From Amycolatopsis jejuensis (GTDB lineage Bacteria; Actinomycetota; Actinomycetes; Mycobacteriales; Pseudonocardiaceae): a stretch of DNA of 64,000 nt. This document shows positions 1 through 8,707 of this stretch, one piece after another. The position numbers and the translations under genes were made by a program. A model generated the notes under the pieces. It was not told where the DNA came from, searched no databases, and was given only the letters and a program-made list of their open reading frames with translations. The DNA lies in the NCBI RefSeq assembly GCF_000717335.1, contig NZ_JNYZ01000019.1, forward strand, positions 170,894 to 234,893. The letters run 5' to 3'. Position 1 is the first letter of the stretch. Each line of letters starts with the position of its first letter.

Positions 1-1
1 G

Positions 2-229
2 AAAACCCCGATGGACGACCGCTTCGCGTGGGACATCTGGGATCGCACCGCGGAACAGCCCGTCCTGCGCGAAGCTCAGGTGGCCGCCGTCGGGACCATC
101 TGCGACCGCAAGGAAATCGGCTCGCACACGGTGCTGTTCGTGCAGATCGAGCACATGACGACGCGCGCGGAGGTGGACAGCCTGGTGTACGTGAACCGGC
201 AGTTCCACCGGATTCTCGGCCACAGCTGA
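2..229 (+). CDS. Flavin reductase family protein, C-terminal fragment
   Basis: Only the last 75 residues are inside the window; the reading frame is open to the left edge, so the gene starts upstream. The tail contains DRKEIGSHTVLFVQIE followed by LVYVNRQFHRI, which resembles the end of the flavin reductase-like (FMN-binding split barrel) domain, where a DSHT-type stretch is followed by a short Y/F-R-R-x-H/Y end. Such proteins supply reduced FMN or FAD to a partner monooxygenase, which would lie outside the window. It ends 1 nt before the convergent PadR gene. The family call rests on this short tail alone. Confidence 0.65.
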   Translation, partial: KTPMDDRFAWDIWDRTAEQPVLREAQVAAVGTICDRKEIGSHTVLFVQIEHMTTRAEVDSLVYVNRQFHRILGHS

Positions 230-230
230 T

Positions 231-824
231 TCACCCGGACATCTTCGCCACCAGCGCCAATCCCCGCTCTGCCCAGGCGATTTCCGTCCGGGCACGCTCG
301 GCCATGCCTTCGTACACGTGCACCTTGTACGCCACGATCGCCTCGTGCCCGGACTCCGGCGCACCCGCGAGCCGCTTGCGGAGCAGTTCCGGTTCCCGGG
401 CCCGCAGCAGCTCCGCGTGCCGTTCCCAGCGCCGCAGCTGCTCCTCATGGCAGGCCCGGTGCACCTCGAACTGGCGGCGGACCACGTCCGGTTCCGGATA
501 CTCGAAGTACGACGCCTTCAGGTAGGCCGCGTCCCGGAACCGTTGCGGCTCCTCGACTTCCGACGCCCAGCGGCGCAGCTCCCGCTCCCCGGCCGCGGTG
601 AGCCGGTAGGCGCGCTTGACCGCCTTCGTGCCCCGGAGCTGCTCGTCCGCGGCCACGAGCTCCTCGCGTTCGAGTTTCCGCAGCTCCGTGTAGATCTGCG
701 GATGCGGGGCGTGCCAGATCTGGCTGGCCGACTGGTCGAACTGCTTGGCCAGCTCGTAGCCCGTCATCGGCCCGGCGTCGAGCACGGCCAGCAGAGCGTG
801 GCGAAGGGACATCCGGTCCTCCAT
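231..824 (-). CDS. PadR family transcriptional regulator
   Basis: A 197-residue protein with an N-terminal winged helix (SLRHALLAVLDAGPMTGYEL, then HPQIYTELRKLE and a basic wing) and an Arg/Glu-rich C-terminal helical domain typical of the PadR-s1/Vir class. PadR proteins are usually repressors of phenolic-acid or drug-export genes. The divergent neighbour is an MFS exporter. A perfect palindrome, TATGTA-TC-TACATA, lies directly before the start codon and next to the exporter promoter, so autoregulation and control of the pump are likely. The start ATG is at 824; a second Met (MSLRH) five codons later is possible. Confidence 0.9.
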   Translation of the reverse strand: MEDRMSLRHALLAVLDAGPMTGYELAKQFDQSASQIWHAPHPQIYTELRKLEREELVAADEQLRGTKAVKRAYRLTAAGERELRRWASEVEEPQRFRDAAYLKASYFEYPEPDVVRRQFEVHRACHEEQLRRWERHAELLRAREPELLRKRLAGAPESGHEAIVAYKVHVYEGMAERARTEIAWAERGLALVAKMSG

Positions 825-825
825 T

Positions 826-839
826 TATGTATCTACATA
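826..839. promoter_or_regulatory. Probable PadR operator
   Basis: TATGTA-TC-TACATA is a perfect 14-bp inverted repeat just upstream of the padR start and about 10 bp from the -35 box of the divergent MFS gene. Further ATGT/ACAT half-sites follow at 827-848, the kind of half-site reported for PadR proteins. Assignment to this regulator is inferred from position. Confidence 0.6.
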
Positions 840-847
840 CGTAAACA

Positions 848-877
848 TTGACATACTTTGACGCCCGCCGCTAGCGT
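848..877 (+). promoter_or_regulatory. Predicted promoter of the MFS gene
   Basis: TTGACA (848-853) is separated by 18 bp from TAGCGT (872-877), a fair sigma-70-type promoter pointing at the MFS start at 911. It abuts the PadR palindrome. Confidence 0.5.
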
Positions 878-910
878 ACGGCCGCCTCGATCCTCGACGA
901 TCGGAATTCC

Positions 911-2299
911 ATGAAGAGACCCGGCGCTGCCGTCGCCACGCTCACCTACCTCGGCTTCGCCCTCCAGCTCGTCCAGGTCGGCCTGCTGCCGCTGCTGCCC
1001 GCGATCGGCCGTGACCTGCACACCTCCCCCGCCGGTACGTCGTGGATCCTCACCTCCGGGCTGCTGTCCGGCGCGGTCTTCCTCGCCGTGCTCACCCGGC
1101 TCGCGGACCTGATCGGCAAGAAGCCGGTGATCCTGCTGGCGATGGGCCTGGTGCTGGCGGGCTGCCTGATCGACAGCTTCGCGACGAACCTCCCGCTGGT
1201 CCTCCTCGGCCGGGTCCTGATCGGCGCGCAACTGCCGATGCTCGCGCTGCCGGAAGCGATCGCGAACGACACCATGCCCCCGAAACAGGCACACACCGCG
1301 ATCAGCGCGATCCACGTCGGCACCGGGCTGGGGGTCGCCGCAGGCCTGTTGCTGGGAGCCGCCGTCGGCGTCCACTGGCACGTGTTCTTCATGTGCGGCG
1401 CGGTGGCGAGCCTCCTCGGGCTCATCGCGACCGCAGTGTTCGTCCGAGACTCTCCAGAACGCGCCCGCGGCGGCCTCGACGTGCCCGGTGCCGTCCTGCT
1501 CACGCTGGCTCTGGTCGCCCTGCTGCTCGGACTGAGCCAAGGACCTTCCTGGGGCTGGGGTTCCGCCCAGGTCCTCGGCCTGCTTCTGGGCGGCGTCGCG
1601 TCCGGCGGCCTGTGGTGGTGGCGCGAACGCGTCGCCCGCCACCCCTTGCTGGACGTCTCCTACCTGCTGCGGCCGCAGGTCGCCCTCCCCTACGCCATGA
1701 CGTTCCTGATGGCGTTCGGCATCTACGGTTCGCTGTCCGCCGTCACGAGGCTGGCGCAGACCCCGGTGTCGGCAGGCTTCGGGTACGGGTGGAACAGCCT
1801 TGCCGCAGGCTGGTTCGCGGTGCCACAGGCGGTGGGCAGCCTGCTCGGCATCGTCGTCCTGCGCACCCTGCGCCCGTGTGGCCTGGTACTCACCTCGGCA
1901 GCTGCTTTTGTCTTGATCACGATCGGGTTCGCCGGATTCGCCTTCGGCCATGCTGTTCCACTGGTCGAGCTGATCGCCCTCGGGTTCGATTCGATGGGCC
2001 TGGCTACCGGTCTTGCCGCTACGCAGTTGCTCGTGCTGCGCGCAGTTCCGGCCGCGGAGTCGGGCATCGCACTGGGGCTGTCGGTGGTGCTGTACGCGGT
2101 GGGAAACTCGTTGGGCAGCGCGGTTTTCGGGGTGCTGTTCGCGAGTATTCGCACTCCGGCCGGGATTCCGGGGTTGAACGCGTATCTGGCGGGGTTCGCC
2201 GCGTGTGGGTTGTGTGCGGTGATCGGGCTGGTGCTCTGTCTCCCACTGGCCCGCCGCCTGCGGACTGCCCCGGCGGTGCTTGAGGGAGCGGCGGTGTGA
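911..2299 (+). CDS. MFS drug-type exporter (DHA2-like)
   Basis: A 462-residue integral membrane protein of the major facilitator superfamily with many hydrophobic segments. The loop after the second helix carries the MFS signature RLADLIGKKPVI. Proteins of this length and pattern (central LTLALVALLLGLSQGPSWGWG region) belong to the 14-helix DHA2 drug:H+ antiporters, acting at the cytoplasmic membrane. It is divergent from the PadR gene with an operator and promoter between them, the usual layout of a PadR-controlled efflux pump. The substrate cannot be told from sequence. The ATG at 911 fits the start of helix 1. Confidence 0.88.
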   Translation: MKRPGAAVATLTYLGFALQLVQVGLLPLLPAIGRDLHTSPAGTSWILTSGLLSGAVFLAVLTRLADLIGKKPVILLAMGLVLAGCLIDSFATNLPLVLLGRVLIGAQLPMLALPEAIANDTMPPKQAHTAISAIHVGTGLGVAAGLLLGAAVGVHWHVFFMCGAVASLLGLIATAVFVRDSPERARGGLDVPGAVLLTLALVALLLGLSQGPSWGWGSAQVLGLLLGGVASGGLWWWRERVARHPLLDVSYLLRPQVALPYAMTFLMAFGIYGSLSAVTRLAQTPVSAGFGYGWNSLAAGWFAVPQAVGSLLGIVVLRTLRPCGLVLTSAAAFVLITIGFAGFAFGHAVPLVELIALGFDSMGLATGLAATQLLVLRAVPAAESGIALGLSVVLYAVGNSLGSAVFGVLFASIRTPAGIPGLNAYLAGFAACGLCAVIGLVLCLPLARRLRTAPAVLEGAAV

Positions 2300-2580
2300 G
2301 CGATTCCTTGGTGGGCAACGACTTTGTTGTCCACTCATCCCAGAATGAGCTGTGCCTGCAGACCGGCGGCGGTACGTTGCACGTCGCCGGCGCTTGCGCC
2401 CCGCCGACCCGGCGCGGCAATTCCGAACGAAGCCACCGTATACCTCGATTCCCGGCGAAACGAACGTCACCTTCGGACAGTGACAAGTCTCGCGGTTTCC
2501 GGGGCATTTCGGGGGCTACGGCTGTTGCCGATCCGGCGGGTGATCCGCCACGTGTGTTGCCGCGGATTCCCGCTGCGGGA

Positions 2581-4092
2581 TCAGAGGAAGCTCACGTTCT
2601 GTGCGAGGGTCAACCGGCTCGAATAGTTCACCGTGTTCGTAGCCCGGCGCATGTAGGCGCGCCAGGCGTCCGAACCTGATTCCCGGCCTCCGCCGGTTTC
2701 CTTTTCCCCGCCGAATGCGCCGCCGATCTCGGCACCGGACGTGCCGATGTTGACGTTCGCGATTCCGCAGTCGGAACCGTCCGCGGCGAGGAAGCGTTCG
2801 GCCTCCTGCTGGTCACGGGTGAAAATCGACGACGACAATCCTTGCGGCACGTCGTTGTGCAGCGCAATGGCTTCCTCGAAGGAATCGTAGGTGAGCACGT
2901 ACAGAATCGGCGCGAACGTTTCCTCGCGCACCACCGGAGTCTGGCCGGTACACCGCACGATCGCCGGTTCCACATACGCGCCGCCGAGCCGGTTCCCGCC
3001 CGCGAGCACCTTGCCGCCCTCGGCCTGGGCCTGTTCGAGTGCGGCGGTCATCTTGCCGGCAGCCTGGTCGGTGATCAGCGGACCGACCAGGGTGGCCTCG
3101 TCGAACGGGTCGCCGATGGGCAGATTTCCGTACGCCGAAACGAGACGTGCGGTCAGGTCGTCGGCGATGTCTCGGTGCACGATGAGCCGGCGCAGCGTCG
3201 TGCACCGCTGTCCGGCGGTACCCGCGGCAGCGAACACGATGCCCGGGATGGCCAGGTCGAAGTCGGCGCTCGGGGCGACGACCGCCGCGTTGTTGCCACC
3301 GAGTTCCAGCAGCGTACGGCCGAAGCGGGCGGCCACCCGGGGTCCGATTTCCCGGCCCATCCGCGTGGAACCGGTGGCGCTGACGAGCGCGACCCGAGGG
3401 TCGTCGACCAGCTGCTCGCCGATCGCGCGATCCCCCAGCAGAAGCCGGTGGACACCCTGCGGCGCACCGGTTTTCGCGATCGCCACCTCGAGAAGATGGC
3501 TCACCGCCAGCGAGATCAGCGGCGTGAGCTCGCTCGGCTTCCACACCACGCTGTCGCCACACACCAGCGCGATCGCCGTGTTCCACGACCACACCGCGGC
3601 CGGGAAGTTGAACGCCGAAATCACCCCGACGACGCCAAGCGGATGCCAGGTTTCGGTGAGCCGGTGCCCGGGCCGCTCGGAGGCGATCGACCGGCCATAC
3701 AGCTGCCGCGACAACCCGGCCGCGAAATCGCAGACGTCGATCATTTCCTGGATTTCGCCGAGTGCCTCGGAACGGATCTTGCCGACCTCGACGGTGATCA
3801 GGTCGGCCAGCCCGGATTTGTGCTGCCGCAGCAGGTCCCCCAGCGTCCGGACCAGTTCGCCGCGTACCGGGGCGGGCGTGGTCCGCCAGGTCCGGAACGC
3901 TTCGCCGGCCGCCGCGATCGCCTGATCGACGTCGGCCGCGGTACTGGCGCGGAGCCCGAAAAGATCGCCGCCGGTGATGGGAGTCCGGGCTTGGCGGTCA
4001 TCGCCGTCCGGGATCGTGACGTCCCGCAAGGCCGCCCGGGCTCGGGCGCGGACCTCGTCGGTGGTGGGCAGGGCCGCGGTGTGGTCGGGCAT
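2581..4092 (-). CDS. ALDH7-type aldehyde dehydrogenase (piperideine-6-carboxylate/aminoadipate-semialdehyde dehydrogenase)
   Basis: NAD(P)+-dependent oxidation of alpha-aminoadipic semialdehyde, which is in equilibrium with piperideine-6-carboxylate, is the known role of the ALDH7 (antiquitin) family. The match is strong: LELGGNNAAVV with the general-base Glu, GTAGQRCTT with the catalytic Cys, and the family's characteristic end SGAEIGGAFGGEKETGGG followed by an ESGSDAW stretch. I start it at ATG 4092 (MPDHTAAL), where AAAGGAC lies just upstream, not at the longer in-frame ATG at 4146, which would run into the upstream gene. It lies 19 nt after the FAD oxidoreductase stop and probably uses its product. 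Confidence 0.9.
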   Translation of the reverse strand: MPDHTAALPTTDEVRARARAALRDVTIPDGDDRQARTPITGGDLFGLRASTAADVDQAIAAAGEAFRTWRTTPAPVRGELVRTLGDLLRQHKSGLADLITVEVGKIRSEALGEIQEMIDVCDFAAGLSRQLYGRSIASERPGHRLTETWHPLGVVGVISAFNFPAAVWSWNTAIALVCGDSVVWKPSELTPLISLAVSHLLEVAIAKTGAPQGVHRLLLGDRAIGEQLVDDPRVALVSATGSTRMGREIGPRVAARFGRTLLELGGNNAAVVAPSADFDLAIPGIVFAAAGTAGQRCTTLRRLIVHRDIADDLTARLVSAYGNLPIGDPFDEATLVGPLITDQAAGKMTAALEQAQAEGGKVLAGGNRLGGAYVEPAIVRCTGQTPVVREETFAPILYVLTYDSFEEAIALHNDVPQGLSSSIFTRDQQEAERFLAADGSDCGIANVNIGTSGAEIGGAFGGEKETGGGRESGSDAWRAYMRRATNTVNYSSRLTLAQNVSFL

Positions 4093-4111
4093 CGGAAGTC
4101 CTTTCGCCGGC

Positions 4112-5269
4112 TCAGACGATGTGGGATTCGGGACGGACGGCCGCACCGGCGAACCGGTCCGCGCCGAGTGGGCCGACGTCGACGAACGGCTCGCGGCCGA
4201 AATACAGGTCGCGGATCACCTCGCCGACCGCCGGGGCCTGCAGGAACCCGTGCCCGGAAAACCCGGTGGCGTACAGGAAATTCGGGGTCTGCGCGGACCG
4301 GCCGATCAGCGCATTGTGGTCCGGCGTGACCTCGTACAGCCCGGCCCACCCGTTGCCGAGGCCGATCCCGAGCAGGCTCGGCGTGCGCGTGGCGACCGCA
4401 TTCCCCAGCCGCGGCAGCCACGCGTCGGAGTACTGCAGGTGGTAGCCGGGCGCCTGATCCGGGTCCGACATGCCCATCAGCAGGCCCAGGCCTTCGCGGT
4501 GGAAGTAGTACGACGTGGCGAAATCGATCGTGAACGGCACGACCGGAGCCAGATCGGGCATCGGCTCGGTGAAGATGATCTGGCGCCGGACGGGCGTCAC
4601 CGGCAACGCGGTACCCACCATCTCGCCGAGCGGCTGCGACCAAGCGCCGGCCGCGCAGATGACCGTACCTGCGTTGATGGCACCGCGGTCCGTGTGCACG
4701 ACCCGCGCCTCCCCAGCGATGACGTCGATGCCGGTGACCGTGACCTCGGTGTGCAGCTGGGCTCCGTAACGACGCGCGGCGGTCGCGTACCCGAGCACTA
4801 CCGATTCCGGCGTGCAATGCCCGTCATCCGGGGAAAACGCGGCGGCCAGCAGCCCGTCGGTGGCGATCAGCGGGGACAACCGTTTCGCCTCGGCCACGTC
4901 GATCATCCGGCTGGTCACGCCGAGCTCGTTCTGCAGCCGGACGTCACGCTCGAACGACTCGACGTCTTCCGCGGTCGACAGCAGGAACAGGTAGCCGACG
5001 CGGTGCAGGTCGATCTCCTGTCCCGGACGGTGGCCGAAGCGGGCGAACGCCGCCAGGCTGCGGGCGCCGAGCCGGATGTTGATCTCGTCCGAAAACTGCG
5101 CCCGGACGCCGCCTGCGGCCCTGCACGTGGACCCCGCGCCGAGCCGGTCCCGTTCGAGGAGCACGACGTCCGGCACCCCGGCTTCGCCCAGGTGGAAGGC
5201 GATGCTGGTCCCGATCGCGCCACCGCCGACGATCACGACCCCGGCGGACGGCGGAAGCACGCGGGTCAC
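4112..5269 (-). CDS. FAD-dependent amino acid/amine oxidoreductase (DAO family)
   Basis: 385 residues with an N-terminal Rossmann FAD-binding motif (VVIVGGGAIGTSIAFHLGE) and a C-terminal DAO-family end (ATGFSGHGFLQAPAVGE), as in sarcosine oxidase/SoxB-like flavoenzymes. These oxidise secondary or primary amino acids to imines. Because the next gene encodes an ALDH7 enzyme, L-pipecolate (giving piperideine-6-carboxylate) or a similar cyclic or lysine-derived substrate is plausible, but this is inferred from context. The start is GTG 5269, preceded by GAAGGAGAAC. A LysR gene is divergent. Confidence 0.85.
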   Translation of the reverse strand: MTRVLPPSAGVVIVGGGAIGTSIAFHLGEAGVPDVVLLERDRLGAGSTCRAAGGVRAQFSDEINIRLGARSLAAFARFGHRPGQEIDLHRVGYLFLLSTAEDVESFERDVRLQNELGVTSRMIDVAEAKRLSPLIATDGLLAAAFSPDDGHCTPESVVLGYATAARRYGAQLHTEVTVTGIDVIAGEARVVHTDRGAINAGTVICAAGAWSQPLGEMVGTALPVTPVRRQIIFTEPMPDLAPVVPFTIDFATSYYFHREGLGLLMGMSDPDQAPGYHLQYSDAWLPRLGNAVATRTPSLLGIGLGNGWAGLYEVTPDHNALIGRSAQTPNFLYATGFSGHGFLQAPAVGEVIRDLYFGREPFVDVGPLGADRFAGAAVRPESHIV

Positions 5270-5349
5270 GGTGTTCTCCTTCGAACCGGAGGAGAACTCA
5301 TGGTCCCGCGTGCCGAAGGTTCACGTCCAGTGACGAAAAATGCGGAGAA

Positions 5350-5364
5350 AGCTTTAGCAAAGCT
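5350..5364. promoter_or_regulatory. Probable LysR operator
   Basis: AGCTTT-AGC-AAAGCT is a perfect inverted repeat in an AT-richer island between the FAD oxidoreductase and the divergent LysR gene. A TTGACA follows at 5372-5377. Binding by the neighbouring LysR is inferred. Confidence 0.45.
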
Positions 5365-5389
5365 GTCGCTTTTGACAGAATACCCGGTT

Positions 5390-6283
5390 GTGGAGTGGTC
5401 GAGTGTGCAGCTGCGGTCTTTCGTCGAACTACGGCGCCGCGGCACGATCAGCGCGGTCGCCGAGGCGCTCGGGTACACCGCGGGCGGGGTGTCGCAGCAG
5501 CTCACGGCGCTGGAACGGGCTGCGGGCACGGCGCTCACCCGCCGAGTCGGACGCCGCGTCGAGCTCACCGACGCCGGGCTGACGCTCGCCGAGCACGCCC
5601 AGCGCATCCTCGACATCGAGGCGGAGGCCGCCGCCGCACTGGAGCGCGACGACATCGCCGGGCAGCTGCGGGTCGCCATGTTCGCCACCGCCGCGGCGGA
5701 CATCCTGCCGCTGATGCTGACCCGGGTCGAACAGCAGTATCCGCGGCTGACGGTGCGCAGCCAGGAAATGGACGTCGACGAGGTCCACGACGCCGTCGCT
5801 TCCGGAGCCGTGGACCTCGCGGTCGGCCTCGACTACCCGGACGTCCCGATCCGCCGGGACCCGGCACTGCACCTGATCCGGCTCTACCGCGAACGGTTCT
5901 CGCTCGCGGTACCGGCGGGTTCGCTGCCGGGCGCCCGGAGGATCAGCCTGCGGGACACGGCGTCGCTGGGCTGGATTCTGCCGCCCGAAGCCAGTTACTA
6001 CGGCCTGGCGATCCGCACCGTGTGCCGGCGGGCGGGGGTGGAACCGCAGCTGCGGCACGAGGTCACCGACACTGCCGCGTCGCTGGCGCTCGTGGAAGCC
6101 GGGGTCGGCATCGGCCCGGTCACCGACCTCATGCTGCGGCTCCGCCCGTCCCGCTTCGACGTGCTCGCCCTGACCGAGGTGTTCGAACGGCACATCGTCG
6201 CGGTCGTCCGGTCGGCCGCCCGCAACCGGCCGAGCGTGGCGGCACTGGTGGGGGTATTACGCGGGCTGGCCGAGGAAACCTAG
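5390..6283 (+). CDS. LysR family transcriptional regulator
   Basis: An N-terminal winged helix (QLRSFVELRRRGTISAVAEA, VSQQLTALER) is followed by a LysR substrate-binding domain; about 297 residues is the usual length. It is divergent from the FAD oxidoreductase/ALDH7 pair and probably activates it in response to the substrate. The start is uncertain. An ATG at 5300 has a good GGAGGAG box, but the 30 codons it adds run through a palindrome and contain a TTA codon and AT-rich codons unlike real genes here. I prefer GTG 5390 (VEWSSVQL); GTG 5405 is also possible. It overlaps the convergent membrane protein by 4 nt. Confidence 0.85.
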   Translation: MEWSSVQLRSFVELRRRGTISAVAEALGYTAGGVSQQLTALERAAGTALTRRVGRRVELTDAGLTLAEHAQRILDIEAEAAAALERDDIAGQLRVAMFATAAADILPLMLTRVEQQYPRLTVRSQEMDVDEVHDAVASGAVDLAVGLDYPDVPIRRDPALHLIRLYRERFSLAVPAGSLPGARRISLRDTASLGWILPPEASYYGLAIRTVCRRAGVEPQLRHEVTDTAASLALVEAGVGIGPVTDLMLRLRPSRFDVLALTEVFERHIVAVVRSAARNRPSVAALVGVLRGLAEET

Positions 6284-6672
6284 CCGACGCCGAGGGTCGC
6301 GAGCAGCACGAGCACCACGGTCGCGACCGCCACGAGCCCGTGCGCACCGACCACCACCACCGGGAAATGCCGTTCCGCCACCTCGGCCGTCGCGCGGGTG
6401 CGGTAGGTCGGAATCCAGCGGGCGAGCATCGCAAACCCCAGCGCGGCAACGGGAACGAGCAGGATGAAGGCAATCCACGCCAGTACCCGGGAATCGGCGA
6501 CCAGGTAGACGATCCACACGACCAGCCCGGCGGCAGCGAGCGCGAAGTGCCCGAACAGCACCGCGGGCGGGAGGTGGCTGCGCTTGGTTCCCCCCTTCGC
6601 GACCCAGGTCCCGAGCAGGACGAACCCGCCCCCGGCAGTGACCAGCCACGCAATCAACGCGGCAATACTCAT
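6280..6672 (-). CDS. Small membrane protein, unknown function
   Basis: 130 residues with about four predicted membrane helices (IAALIAWLVTAGGGFVLLGT, FALAAAGLVVWIVYLVA, WIAFILLVPVAALGFAM, ALVAVATVVLVLLATLGVG). A loop holds charged and His residues (TAEVAERHFPVV). The ATG at 6672 has AAGGAG seven bases upstream. It follows the DUF2231 gene by 26 nt and is probably cotranscribed with it. I recognise no catalytic motif; a role with the DUF2231 partner, perhaps in respiration or redox, would be a guess. Confidence 0.75.
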   Translation of the reverse strand: MSIAALIAWLVTAGGGFVLLGTWVAKGGTKRSHLPPAVLFGHFALAAAGLVVWIVYLVADSRVLAWIAFILLVPVAALGFAMLARWIPTYRTRATAEVAERHFPVVVVGAHGLVAVATVVLVLLATLGVG

Positions 6673-6698
6673 AGTGTTTCTCCTTGTTCCATGACAGG

Positions 6699-7217
6699 TC
6701 AGCGGGCGGTCTGGAAACCTTCGGCCTGCGTTGCTTCGTCGGCGACGCGGACGCCGTAGCGGTAGGCCAGTTTGCCGCCGAGATAACCGGAAACCCCGAG
6801 CGCGAGCACACTGGCGACGGACAGCATGAGCGGACCGGTGGCGACCGGTCCGGGCAGGTCGTAGGTGGTGCGGCGCCAGAAGAAGTTGCCGACGTAGGCA
6901 CCGGTGATCACCAGGTTCAGGGTCATGTGCACGAGCCCGGTGCGGAACGCGGGCGTGCCCGCCGGGATGCCCAGCAGGTCGAGCATCCCGACGAGCGCCG
7001 CGGCCAGCGCCCCGACCACCCCGATCGCGATGAGCCACAACGACCCCTTCGCGAGAAACCCGGGCCCGGCCACGATCCGCGACGCGACGTCGAACACCAC
7101 CGCGCACACCCAGGCACCGATCGGCACGGTGACGAGGATCGGATGGAACGGATGCCCGTACGGCCCCGCCATCGCGGGGCTCACCGGCTGCTTTGCCGCA
7201 TGGACGTCCTCGATCAC
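6699..7217 (-). CDS. DUF2231 domain membrane protein
   Basis: 172 residues with four predicted helices. The N-terminal motif GHPFHPILVTVPIGAWVCAV is typical of DUF2231, an uncharacterised membrane domain sometimes found with haem or redox proteins. Conserved histidines sit at the start of helix 1 and in the central loop (GLVHMTLNL). It begins at GTG 7217 behind AGGAG and is the first gene of a two-gene unit with the small membrane protein downstream. It is divergent from another membrane protein gene; the 143 bp between them contain CTGGTG-N5-CACCAG at 7233-7249. Confidence 0.8.
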   Translation of the reverse strand: MIEDVHAAKQPVSPAMAGPYGHPFHPILVTVPIGAWVCAVVFDVASRIVAGPGFLAKGSLWLIAIGVVGALAAALVGMLDLLGIPAGTPAFRTGLVHMTLNLVITGAYVGNFFWRRTTYDLPGPVATGPLMLSVASVLALGVSGYLGGKLAYRYGVRVADEATQAEGFQTAR

Positions 7218-7360
7218 GACCGGCTCCTGACCCTGGTGGATATCACCAGCAAAGTTTGGTCTTATTCACCGTGCCGGTCAAGATGGGCAGGCCAGTACGT
7301 ACCCATTCGAGATATGACCCATCTTTCCCGGTGCAACCCGCGGGCCCGTATCGTGGTGCG

Positions 7361-7807
7361 ATGGCTTCCCCGAGCGCGGGCGTGGTTTTCGAGCTGCTGT
7401 ACCTCGCGCTGACCACCCTGTGGCTGGGCTCGATGGCCTACAGCCTGGTCGTCGTGCAGCCGAAGGTCGCCAAGTTCTTCCCGGATGCCGAACAGCGCGA
7501 GGAATTCCTGGTCACCCTCGCCCACGGCAACCGGCGGCCGGTCGTGGCGCTCGTCGCCGCCCTGGTGCTCAGCGGGGGCGCCGCCGCGCTCACCGGGTCC
7601 GGCACCGGCTACTTCATCGCGGTGGGGCTCGATGTCATCGCAGCCGGGATCTTCGCCGACGTCTCATGGCGGCACTGGCCCGCCCGCGTCTTCGCGCTGC
7701 CCGAGGAACTCCCCCGGTTCCGCCGCGCGCTCGCCGTCCGCGCCTGGACCATGACCGTCCTCATCGGACTCTCCTACGCGGTCGCGCTGACGGTGAGCCT
7801 GTCATGA
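7361..7807 (+). CDS. Small integral membrane protein, unknown function
   Basis: 148 residues with about four hydrophobic helices (FELLYLALTTLWLGSMAYSL, VVALVAALVLSGGAAAL, FIAVGLDVIAAGIFADVSW, AWTMTVLIGLSYAVALTVSL) and a charged loop between helices 1 and 2 (VVQPKVAKFFPDAEQREEF), a pattern like DUF4149-type proteins. It overlaps the following epimerase start by 4 nt (ATGA), so the two are translationally coupled. No catalytic residues are evident. The ATG at 7361 is chosen because upstream codons run through the divergent promoter region. Confidence 0.75.
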   Translation: MASPSAGVVFELLYLALTTLWLGSMAYSLVVVQPKVAKFFPDAEQREEFLVTLAHGNRRPVVALVAALVLSGGAAALTGSGTGYFIAVGLDVIAAGIFADVSWRHWPARVFALPEELPRFRRALAVRAWTMTVLIGLSYAVALTVSLS

Positions 7808-8694
7808 GGATCGTGATCGCGGGTTCGAGCGGCCTGATCGGGACCGCGCTGCGCCGGTCCTGGGCCGCGGACGGGCACACCGTCATCCGGCTGGTCCGCC
7901 GGAATGCCGCGGCCCCCGATGAACGATTCTGGGACCCGACGGGTTCGCCGGACCCTGGGTTGCTGTCCGGCGCGGACGTAGTGGTCAACCTCGCCGGAGC
8001 CGGTCTCGGTGCCCGCCGGTGGACACGCGCCTACCGGGAAGTGCTGCGGCACAGCAGAATCGGCCCGGCCCGCGCACTCGCCGAGATGACCGCACGCGCC
8101 GACCCGCCACCCCGGATCATGCTGGCGGCGTCGGGAATGCGCTACTACGGCGTCGACCGCGGAGACCGCGAACTGACCGAATCCGACGACCCCGGCCGCT
8201 CCGGTTTCCTGCCCGCGATCACCCGCGAATGGGAAGCCGCCACGGACCCGGCCGCGATTCCGGTGTGCCACCTGCGAATGGGCCTGGTCCTCGCCCAGGA
8301 CGGCGGGGTACTGACCCAGCTGCTCCCCCTGTTCCGCCGCGGCCTCGGCGCACGACTGGGAACCGGCCGCGAGTTCTGGAGCTACACCGGCCTCACCGAC
8401 GCCGTACGCGCGATCCGCCACCTCGCCGAACTGCCCAGCGCGCAGGGTCCGTACAACATCACGACCCCGGATCCGGTACGCAGCGCCGAATTCACCCGCA
8501 CCCTGGCCGAGGTGCTCGGCCGCCGCGCGTTATTGCGCGTTCCGACCTGGGCCTTGCGGCTGTCACTTGGCGACGTCGCCCCGGAGGTGCTCGGCAGCCT
8601 GCGAGTCCTGCCCACCCGGCTGACCGAAGCCGGGTTCGGGTTCACGCAACCGCACCTTCACCAGGTCCTGCGCCACGAACTCCGGCCGGGCTGA
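7804..8694 (+). CDS. TIGR01777-type NAD(P)-dependent epimerase/SDR39U1-like protein
   Basis: 296 residues with an extended SDR Rossmann start (MRIVIAGSSGLIGTALRRSW) and the family's WDP and VVNLAGAGLGARRW motifs near residues 40-75. It also has the SGMRYYG segment and a DUF1731-like C-terminus (PTWALRLSLGD...APEVLGS). Homologues include E. coli YfcH and human SDR39U1, whose substrates are not established. It is coupled to the upstream membrane protein. Its last 57 codons are duplicated and decayed immediately downstream. Confidence 0.9.
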   Translation: MRIVIAGSSGLIGTALRRSWAADGHTVIRLVRRNAAAPDERFWDPTGSPDPGLLSGADVVVNLAGAGLGARRWTRAYREVLRHSRIGPARALAEMTARADPPPRIMLAASGMRYYGVDRGDRELTESDDPGRSGFLPAITREWEAATDPAAIPVCHLRMGLVLAQDGGVLTQLLPLFRRGLGARLGTGREFWSYTGLTDAVRAIRHLAELPSAQGPYNITTPDPVRSAEFTRTLAEVLGRRALLRVPTWALRLSLGDVAPEVLGSLRVLPTRLTEAGFGFTQPHLHQVLRHELRPG

Positions 8695-8707
8695 GCATTT
8701 CCGCCAC

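Noticed and set aside
833..2470. 545-residue minus-strand frame opposite the MFS gene
   Set aside because: It is a Gln/Arg/Asp-rich antisense shadow typical of high-GC DNA, opposite a clear membrane protein.
2296..2679. Small plus-strand frame in the gap after the MFS gene
   Set aside because: No motif, composition unlike real genes, and it runs antisense into the ALDH7 3' end. The gap 2300-2580 shows nothing I can name.
2842..4329. 495-residue plus-strand frame opposite the ALDH7 gene
   Set aside because: Antisense shadow of a well-matched enzyme; no domain is recognisable.
5300..5389. Earlier ATG start for the LysR gene with a good ribosome site
   Set aside because: The added codons include TTA and AT-rich codons and cross a palindromic operator; the HTH starts normally without them. 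It is not fully excluded.
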